This document shows positions 49,101 to 55,200 of a stretch of DNA of 64,000 nucleotides, one piece after another. The stretch is taken from positions 11,060,001 to 11,124,000 of the forward strand of contig NZ_JAPNKC010000001.1 in assembly GCF_026626705.1 (NCBI RefSeq). Direction: 5' to 3'. This stretch comes from Pyxidicoccus sp. MSG2. Its GTDB lineage: Bacteria > Myxococcota > Myxococcia > Myxococcales > Myxococcaceae. The translations under genes and the position numbers were made by a program. The notes under the pieces are model-generated. The model did no database searches. It was not told where the DNA came from and worked only from the letters and a program-made list of their open reading frames with translations. The number at the start of each line of letters is the position of its first letter. The stretch's first letter is position 1.

Positions 49101-52100
49101 CGAGAACAGCGACGACGTCGCGACGGGTGCCCCCTGGCGCGCGGCGTCCGCGCCGATGAGGCGGTAGTCGCCCCACATCACGCCCACGAACACGCCGACC
49201 CGGTTCCTCGGGGCCGTGAAGTCCTCTGGCTTGTAGCCGGCGTTCTCGACGGCGCCATAGGCGGTCTCCAGGAAGAGCCGCTCCTGCGGGTCGAGGAACG
49301 CCGCCGTCCCGGGAGGGATGCGGAAGAACAGCGGGTCGAACTTGTCCACGTCAGCGAGGAACCCGCCGAAGCGGCACAGCGGCGCCCCGTCCGTCGGGTA
49401 CGCGCCAGCGGGCCAGCGGTCCGAGGGGACCTCCGTCACCGAGTCGCGCCCCGCCTCCAGGTTCCGCCAGAACTCCTCGAGGTCCGTGGCCCCCGGGTAG
49501 CGGCCGCTCATCCCCACCACCGCGATGTCGACGCGTCCGTGCGAGCGCGCGGCGGTGGTTCGCTCCTCGCGGCGGAACTCGGGACGGGCGCGGACCTTCT
49601 CCGGCTCGCCCCAGACGACCGCGACCTGTGCCCTGTCTCCGGCGAGGCACGCTTCGAGGAGGTCCAGCCCTTCCTCGTCGGGGAGGAGGCCGAGTCCCGC
49701 CCCCTGTCGCAGCGCCTCCGCCTGGGCGGCGGACACGCCCATGCCGCCTCCCCGCCACAGTGGCAGGTTGATGCTGACCGTCCGGTGCCGGTGCTCTCCC
49801 CGGAGCCGCTGCGCTTCCTGCTCCTCCGCGAGCGCGTCGAGGAAGCGGTTCGCGGCCCCATAGTCGCTCTGGCCCGGGTTCCCCGTCACCGCCGCCAGGG
49901 CGGAGTAGAACGCGATGAGCTCCAGGTCGTCGCCCGCGGCCGCACGAGCGAGGTTCAGCGCACCCGCGACCTTGGGACGCACGACTTCCTCCGCCGACTC
50001 GCGGCGTGCCCCGCGCATGAACCCGTCCCTGAGCACCCCTGCCGCATGGAGGACCGCATGGAGCGCCCCGAAGCGCTCGCGCGCCAGGCGCACCGCACGT
50101 GCGGCGTCTTCCGCTGACGAGACATCCGCGCGGACATAGAGCGCGTCACCGCCCAGCGCCCGCAGCTCCGCGCAGAACGCGTCCGCCTCGGCATCGCGCT
50201 CGCGGCGTCCGGTGAGGACGAGACGGGCCCCCAGCTTCGCCGCGAGCCGGCGCGCCGTCAGGCGCCCGAGGCCGCCCAGTCCTCCGGTGATGAGGACGAC
50301 GCTCCCCTGACGGAGCGCACGCCCGGGCCGTGGCGGGGCCAGGGGCGCGAGCCTGCGCACCTCCCGTGCCCCGCGGGCATGGCGCACCTCGGTCTCCGGG
50401 CCATCGAGCGCGGCCTCCCGTGCGGCGACGGAGAGCAGGTCCCGCTCCGCCACCGCATCCACGAGGATGGAGCGGAGACCCGGGCGTGGAACCTCCAGTC
50501 GCGCGCTGCGCGCAAATCCGCCGAGCGCGGCGGCACAGGCTCGCGAGTGCGCGCCAGTGTCCGGCTGGAACGCATACAGCCGCTCGCTCACCGCTCCCGC
50601 TTCGGCGAGCGCCCGCGCGAGGTCGCGGAAGGGGAGGAACACGTCATCCAGGAAGCGCTCGTCGGCGGACCTGTAGCCCCACAGGTAGAGCACGGCGGAG
50701 AACGATCGGCGCTCCGACTGGAGCTGCTGGAGGAGGATGCGGAAATCGTCCGGCGAGGTCGGGTTCAGGGTGAATGCGTCGCCCGAGCCCTCGAAGCGCG
50801 CGCCCCGGCGCACGCGGACCACGCGCATCCCGGTGGGGACCGGGAGCCGAAGTCCCTCGTCCTCGAACACGAGGACCGAATCCAGGGGACGCGGAGTGCC
50901 TTCGTGAATGGAGGAGGGTTCCCAGTCGAAGCCGAAGAACATCGCCTGGTCGTCCGGATGTGCCGCTGGTGCATCCGCCACCGGGGCGGTGGGGCGTTCC
51001 TCGCGAGCACTTCCCGGGAGTGGAAGCTGGTACTGCTCGCCGAAGTGGGCGTCGAGGTATCCAGCGAGCGCGTCGATGGTCTGGTACTCGAACAGGAGCG
51101 TGGGGTAGAGCGCCTTCCCGACGCGCCCTTCGAGCGTCTTCGCGACGCTGAGCAGGTGGGACGATTCGAGGCCGAGGTCGTAGAAGCCAACGCCCGCCGT
51201 GACCTCCCCGCGCGGGAGGTGGCCAATCGCCGCCACCATCTCCATCAGGTCTTCGACGATTCGCGCGCGCCGCGTCTGGGCCGGAGCTGTAGCGATGACG
51301 TTCGTCACCCTGGCATGCGTCGGACGGGGTGCCGCGACGGCGGGTCGCGCCGCTGACGCAGTCAACCGCTGGATGAGGTCATTGCCGCGGACGCGCTTCA
51401 CCGTGAGCCGCTCGTACTCGGCGATGAGCCGCCCGTCGGCGTCGTAGAGCCGCAGGTCTGTCTCCAGCACGTCGCGCTCACGCGCCGCCGCGTCGGCACG
51501 CGTCTCCACGTACACCGTGTCGCCCGACCGTCCCCACGCCCGGAACGCGTGGATGAACATCGGGATGTAGGCGCTCCCGGCCTCCACCTCGGAGTGCGGG
51601 TCGATGAACGGGATGATGGTGGACGTGTCCAGGAACGCGGGATGGAGGAAGAAGTCCTCCTTCCGGCTCAAGGCGGACTCACCCAGCGACAGCTCCGCGA
51701 CGACGCGGTCTCCCGCACGGTGGACCGTGCCACGGGTCCGCATGAAGTCGCGGTGCTGGATGCCGAGCCGCTCGGTCCGCTCGTAGATGGCCTCGAGCGA
51801 CACGCCCGACCGGACGGCGCCTCGGAGCGCGGCGAGGTCGAGCGGCTGCGCCAGCCGGTTCACGGCCTTCGCATGGAGGGTGCAGGACGCAATGTCCTCT
51901 TCCCCGGCGCCCAGCGCCTGGCCGTCCTTCTCCCGCCGCGAGCTGATGCGGACGCGAATGCCCTCACCCTCCCGCTCCGTGCGGAAGAAGAGGCGCTGGT
52001 CGAAGCCCTCCGACAGCGCGGCTGGCGTCTCGAAGAGGATGTCGCGCATTTCCAGCCGCTCCGGCTCGATGCCAGCGGCCCGGGCGATGCGACAGAGCCC

Positions 52101-52214
52101 GTCGAGGTAGACGACGCCTGGAAGGATGCGCACCCCGTGCACGCGGTGGTCTCGCACCACCGGGTCGTCGTAGCGGAGGAGCGTCTGGACACTGGGAATC
52201 ACGATGCTCGTCAT
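40173..52214 (-). CDS. Trans-AT polyketide synthase, terminal subunit with thioester reductase
   Basis: The product is 4013 aa, the last synthase subunit. Domains with rough residues are: DH 1-275 (HRVHGVRILP, HPAFLD); ACP 305-385 (LGLESSHLL); KR 430-870 (GGLGGLG, DYGAANRF); KS 893-1315 (DTACSSSL about 1060); cMT 1530-1840 (LEIGAGTGGTS); ACP about 1928 (YGVDSILA); KS 2005-2427 (DTACSSSL); degenerate ACP about 2590-2660 (ELGFDDVT, no serine); ACP about 2738 (YGIDSVLI); KS 2828-3258 (DTACSASL); ACP about 3532 (FGFDSVAS); thioester reductase 3612-4013 (GVTGVLGGKLL, YQETKYQAEKL). No AT is present. The start overlaps the preceding PKS stop by 4 nt. The leading DH completes the KS that ends the upstream subunit. 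Release is expected to be reductive. Confidence 0.95.
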   Translation of the reverse strand: MTSIVIPSVQTLLRYDDPVVRDHRVHGVRILPGVVYLDGLCRIARAAGIEPERLEMRDILFETPAALSEGFDQRLFFRTEREGEGIRVRISSRREKDGQALGAGEEDIASCTLHAKAVNRLAQPLDLAALRGAVRSGVSLEAIYERTERLGIQHRDFMRTRGTVHRAGDRVVAELSLGESALSRKEDFFLHPAFLDTSTIIPFIDPHSEVEAGSAYIPMFIHAFRAWGRSGDTVYVETRADAAARERDVLETDLRLYDADGRLIAEYERLTVKRVRGNDLIQRLTASAARPAVAAPRPTHARVTNVIATAPAQTRRARIVEDLMEMVAAIGHLPRGEVTAGVGFYDLGLESSHLLSVAKTLEGRVGKALYPTLLFEYQTIDALAGYLDAHFGEQYQLPLPGSAREERPTAPVADAPAAHPDDQAMFFGFDWEPSSIHEGTPRPLDSVLVFEDEGLRLPVPTGMRVVRVRRGARFEGSGDAFTLNPTSPDDFRILLQQLQSERRSFSAVLYLWGYRSADERFLDDVFLPFRDLARALAEAGAVSERLYAFQPDTGAHSRACAAALGGFARSARLEVPRPGLRSILVDAVAERDLLSVAAREAALDGPETEVRHARGAREVRRLAPLAPPRPGRALRQGSVVLITGGLGGLGRLTARRLAAKLGARLVLTGRRERDAEADAFCAELRALGGDALYVRADVSSAEDAARAVRLARERFGALHAVLHAAGVLRDGFMRGARRESAEEVVRPKVAGALNLARAAAGDDLELIAFYSALAAVTGNPGQSDYGAANRFLDALAEEQEAQRLRGEHRHRTVSINLPLWRGGGMGVSAAQAEALRQGAGLGLLPDEEGLDLLEACLAGDRAQVAVVWGEPEKVRARPEFRREERTTAARSHGRVDIAVVGMSGRYPGATDLEEFWRNLEAGRDSVTEVPSDRWPAGAYPTDGAPLCRFGGFLADVDKFDPLFFRIPPGTAAFLDPQERLFLETAYGAVENAGYKPEDFTAPRNRVGVFVGVMWGDYRLIGADAARQGAPVATSSLFSSTANRVSYFFDFVGPSMAVDTACSSSLTALHLACASITRGECDAAIAGGVNLLLHPDKYLLLRRMNMTSSDGRCRSFGAGGDGYVPGEGVGALFLKPLERALADGDTIHGVIRGTAVNHGGRAAGYTVPHPVAQAEAVRRALEASEVEPDSIGYIEAHGTGTSLGDPVEIVGLSRAFTGRTRPLAVGSVKSNIGHLEAAAGVAAVTRALLQLRHGRIAPSLHSQTLNPAIDFASTPFRVPQVAEPWPRPVGPEGELPRRAGVSSFGAGGSNAHVVVEEYVDSPAAAPSREREVFVLSARSPERLRVYAARLARYLRTTDRMDFANIARTLQVGRPAMDARLALVAESVAEAADRLERHLAGSGSGVFTGTAETGGAAETLADRYRSGDLEGVAALWVRGGAADWSALNGGPRKRVPLPGQPLERKRFWIDVPTAAPVADTGFAAQVRSAFEQHLTPTTEELERGQRKLGHYAAAALYRRFRTMGLPSEGETRDVRTLKEQLGVRETFGRFFDACLEILERHGAIAREGEHVRVLGAAEDPARLREELLTRFPELTPYLRLLDTCLDAYPETLRGGRAATAVLFPNASLELTSAIYRDSRAYSFTNDLVARILTSAVQVRATSERRPFRILEIGAGTGGTSRTVLEALARLGADVEVHYTDISGGFVAHGRETFGKAYPFTRFRILDLEKDPVAQGFSPGTFDAVFSANAVHAVADIGEALTRIKQLLVPDGLLVLSEATTNTEALALTFGLLDGWHRYRDPERRIRNSPLLSVDGWRETLTRTGFKGFTAYGPGLSADADLSQRVIVAGSDGVGAVQSAMRSEAAATSTAVPAAATVPSAARTEASAVAAPARERPEALERAIAVLVAEGLGASQDDIRPERSFSEYGVDSILAVKIVERLNTRFGLSLKSTVLFDHPSVRALARHAAAQGARLQAEAPTTPVPPAPIEAPLPVVSSAPSPLPGQPLDIAVIGMSGRFPGARDYRELWANLAAGRDSVTEVPPERWNVADHYQPWPPVLGKTYSKWGGYLSDVDRFDPLFFNIVPAEADFMDPQQRIFLQESWKALEDAGLDASRLARARCGVFVGATTSDYATRIRERGLFGSNHVFTGNSLAILPARVSYYLNLKGPCFAVDTACSSSLVALHQACQSLARGECDLALAGGVSVFVTPEYHLLASSLGMLSPGGRCKSFDDSGDGFVIGEGAGVVVLKPLARALADGDSIHGVIKGIAVNQDGRTNGITAPSSLSQTELEVEVYERFGIRPETLGYIEAHGTGTKLGDPIEIEALTAAFRRYTDQRRFCAIGSIKSNIGHPSHAAGVASLIKVLLALRERRLPPSLHFHTPNRLIDFDSTPFYVNTEPRDWESTGPRRAALSSFGFSGTNCHLVVEEHVDSRPRTSGPSRQVLVPLSARTEESVRRYAKELGRFLAEHPGTDLPDIAATLQLGRATFEHRMVLVAGSVEELRTKLAAVASGASAPGVYGGTTDPDAQPDRVRLSPDADPHATATAWASGAAFDFTGLYAGTAPRRIPLPTYSFESDRCWLPGDSAVVTSRPVPAAPEVGTPVAAAVGLAASEQLSIAAGELDFHAPSEELGFDDVTRAALVERLNCELGTDLRADVFSVGTSLTELSERLASAPIPPKPRQTEAVMVGPRSTPEAKVIDGELLRRAEDYMKRALADAFRLPPERLRTRALLQDYGIDSVLINKFNKQLEATFGELPKTLFFEYQTIHDLAGYLVQHHGERLVAVLDGPPGGMNVPSTAATPPPPPPAREPQPASRPPPGRDAMKPHLQDIAVIGMAGRYPMARDNDELWANLLAGRDGIVEIPKDRWDHSQYFSEDKDEAGATYAKWGGFLSDVDKFDPRFFNITPKEAEVMDPQQRLFLETSWAALEDAGYTPKRISASARARGKKDAGVFAGVIYGEYSFFVDIPIAGYWAVPNRVSYHFGFNGPSFAVDTACSASLTAIHLACESLRRGECAYAIAGGVNVSIHPGKYLLMSYGRFASSDGRCRSFGAGGDGYVPGEGVVSLLLKPLQEAREDGDRIYGVIRSSTINHGGRTNGFTVPSPNAQAELITEALDEAGVDPRKLSYVEAHGTGTALGDPIEIAALTKAYRRFTQDRRYCAIGSAKSSIGHLEAAAGATGIVKTLLQLQHETLVPSLHSETLNPNIDFDASPFYVVRDVRPWPRGAGGDAGQPRLASVSSFGAGGSNAHVIIEEHPEPPSPAVTSGGPQLILLSARREERLQEAARNLLRFLRSERGMKTPLADIAWTLMVGREAFEHRLAVVTSSHEDLVARLEDFVGGRKAQGSFAGVARTHRDTDDIPGEAEPDRDYLRNLFERGYLTRLAEFWSQGWVIDWEDLRGARRGRVVSLPAYPFARERYWIAPEEFRRQGVAPSTTAPVAGAPAVVEPVQARVEPAKVAPAPVATRPVPVVPSVPVVQPVPVAAAPAAPSPGDGDFRARLQAQVKSIFAELTKLPESELDVDADFFDFGFDSVASVRMLNRLMKVYGARVPATAMQEYNTIRSFVSHVVDAGYIKEDSAPVAAPAAHASAPAATAGVPASTPAAEKLTRTEPFPVENIFITGVTGVLGGKLLHDLLTTTSARIACLVRGESLEQAKKRIQYFLETYDPQGRLTEAFHQRVTPVLGDVTFDRFGLDTAAYARLAAETDVTLHAAGKTTLVTFYEALAPINVEGTRRVIDFALLTKHRYMVYVSSFSALGDRLNFNNPPFTERDLELGQGYDHLPYQETKYQAEKLIRAATERGLVWNIFRPGNIMGDGHTGRYPFAEVSVKGVYYDIFKTVIESGLSMMSPVHWDITPVDYVSAAMIHLSLRQPTYRETYHLTNPDIRRYYDVVNHLRDFGYDIQFTSIDDFFRLANERQILRKGTNTPYDSQTLEMFKYGVEIFGKIHYEESSYANCAYTRSILGPAGIDCPTIAQLIPVYLEHCIAAGYLPPPDTRLPVTPESRVNGARARAG

Positions 52215-55200
52215 GGCGCTTTTGCACCCGTCGAAGGCAAACGGCCCGGCCGCTCGGTGACGAGCGGCTCGAAGCGAAGGACTGGCGCGGCGTCGCCCGG
52301 CGCGCTCGAGAGCGGCTCGAAGCGCAGGAGTGGCGCCTCGTGGCTCGGAGCCGGCGCGGCCGCGAGAGGCACACCGGCATCATTCCGTCGGCGTGCAGGG
52401 AGGAGGAAGCTGCGCTTGTTGAAAGCGGGAGGCGGGAGCGGCGTGCGGCGCGGCTCGTACGGGGCCACGTGCTCCTCGAGGACCATGTGGCAGTTCGTGC
52501 CGCCGAATCCGAACGCGCTGATTCCCGCCCGCCGGAGCTGCCCGGTGGGGAGGGTCCACGGGCGAAGCTCGCGGTTGACGTAGAAGGGCGACTGGTCGAA
52601 CGCGAAGCGCGGGTTCGGCCGGTCGCAGTGCAGCGTTGGCGGGAGCTGCTTCCGGTCGAGCGAGAGCGCCGTCTTCACCAGCCCCGCGATGCCCGCGGCC
52701 GACAGCAGGTGCCCGAGGTTCGTCTTGACGCTGCCGACCGCGCAGAACCCACGAGCCTCGGTCGCCCGCCGGAACACCGTGGCCAGCGCCTTCAGCTCGA
52801 TGGGGTCGCCAATCATCGTCCCTGTCCCGTGCGCCTCCACATACGAGACGTCCGCCGCCGAGAGGCCGCTCTTCGCCAGTGCGGCCTCGATGACCTCGAC
52901 CTGCGCCTCCATGTTCGGCGTGGTGATGCCCATGGTGCGTCCGTCGTTGTTCACCGCCGACCCACGGATGACGGCTTGGATGCGGTCGCCGTCACGGAGC
53001 GCATCGTCCAGGCGCTTCAGCATCAGCGCGCCCACGCCTTCTCCGGGGACGAAGCCGTTGGCGCGCTCGTCGAAGGTGTAGCAGCGACCGTCTGGGGAGA
53101 GCGCTCCCGCCGCGCTCAGCGTCAGATAGGTGAGCTCGTCGAGCATCACGTCGACGCCGCCCGCGACGGCCGCGTCGATCTCCCGCTCGCGGAGCGCCTG
53201 GCAGGCGAGGTGGACACTGACCAGCGAGGACGAGCAGGCGCTGTCGATGACGACGTTGTTGCCGCGCCAGTTGAAGTAGTCGGAGATTCGCGCGCCGATG
53301 AAGTTCTGACCGACACCGACGATGGTGCCCTTCTCCGGCTGCTCGATGCGGCTCATGTAGTTGCCGACGCGCGTGCCGACATAGACGCCGACCCGGCGGT
53401 TCGACAGTTCATCGCGCGTGTAGCCCGCGTCCAACGTGGCGAGGAGCGAGGTCTCGAGCATCAGCCGTTGCAGGGGGTCCATCTGCAACGCGAGCGATTC
53501 GTTGATGCGGAAGTACGCCGGGTCGAACAGGTCGATACCGTCGACGAAGCCGCCCCACTTGCTGTTCGTGCGTCCGGGCCCCGGCTCCGCCGAATAGAAC
53601 AGGGCAGGGTCCCAGCGCTCGCGGGGAACCTCCCGGATGGCGCATTCGCCACGCGCGAGGTTGTCCCAGAAGCGCTCCTTGTCTGGTGCACCGGGGAAGC
53701 GGCAGGCCATGCCGACGATGGCAATCGGCACCGTCCGGTCGGGCGACGCGGACGGGCTCGGGGCGGGGGACTCCACCGCGCGAACAGGAACCTGCGCGGG
53801 AGCCGGGCGGGGCGCGGAGACAGGAACCGTCCGAGGCGGCTCCTCCGGAGGCGCATGGGGCGCAGCCGTGAAGCGCTCCGGGTGGCGCTCGACGAGCAGT
53901 GCGGAGAGCGAGTCGAGCGTCGGATGTTCCAGCAGGAACCCGGGCTCGAACGCCGCGCCGATGACCTTCTCGATCTGCTTCACCGCTGACGCGATGAGCA
54001 CCGAGTCCGCGCCGTACTCCTCGAAGCGGACATCGCCCCGGAAGCGCTCGGGAGCGAGCTTGAGCTCGGCCGAGAAGATTCGCACGAGCGCCTCGTACGC
54101 CGCCGCGCGACTACCACCGGTTCCCGAGGCCACCGTTGCCGAGCGCGCAGGCGGTGCTGCCGCGACGGCCCTGGGCGGCGCTTCCGACGTGAGCACGGGC
54201 GTGCCGATGCTGGGAAGGACGACGGGCTCGCCCGTGATGCCCAGCGCGCCATCGAGGAGCGCGAAGCCCTGCTCGACGCTGAGCGCGGCGAGCCCGGCGC
54301 TCCGGTACGCGTCGGTGGTCGTCTCGCCAAAGCCCGTGTCGCGGAACGAGGGCCAGTTGAACGAGCGGAACCACGTCCGGCCGTGGCGATGCTGGTACTC
54401 GGCGAAGCGGTCGAGGAAGGAGTTCGCGAGCGCGTAGTCCGAGAGCCCCACCGCGAGGCTGGGGACGACGGCGGACACGGAGGAGAAGAGGACGAAGAAG
54501 TCGGGGCGCTCGTCCTCGAGCAGGTCTGCCAGGACGTGGGTGCCCTCCAGCTTTGGCTCCAACACACGCTCGAAGCCCCTGCGCGTCTTGTGGAGGAAGG
54601 CCGGGCTTTCGTCGGAAACGGCCCCCGCGCAATGGAGGACTCCGGCGATGGGCCCGAGGGACGTGCGCACCTCGGCGAAGTAGCGCCGGAGCGCGGCGCG
54701 GTCCGTGATGCGCCCCGTGTAGAGGAGCACCGTCGCGCCTCGCGCTTCCAGTTCCTGGATGGCGCGCACCTTCTGCCCGTCGGACGAGTCCTCTCCTGCG
54801 ACGCGAGCCCACTCCGAGCGGGGAGGAAGCGCCTGCGCACCGAGGAGCGCGAGCCTCCGTGCGCCACGCTCGATGAGGAAGCGGGCGAAGGCCGCACCCA
54901 GCCCGCGAGTCCCACCGGAGATGACATAGGCACGGTCAGCCGCGACCGACAGCCCTGGCTTCAGAGTGACTTCCCGCAGCGCGGGAACCTGTCGCTGTCC
55001 GCTGCGGTAGCGGACCTGACGCTCGTCGGTCGGTGAGGCCGCGGTGGTGGCGGCTCGGGCTGCATTGGTGGCGATATGCCGCTCGTCGCTCAGTGAGCCC
55101 TTGGCGGTGGCGGACGGGTCTGCCCCGGTGGTGACCTGGCGCCCGGCGGTCGCCAGGCCAGTGGCACCGGGCGCAATCCGCTCCGCCTCGGAGGCGAGCA

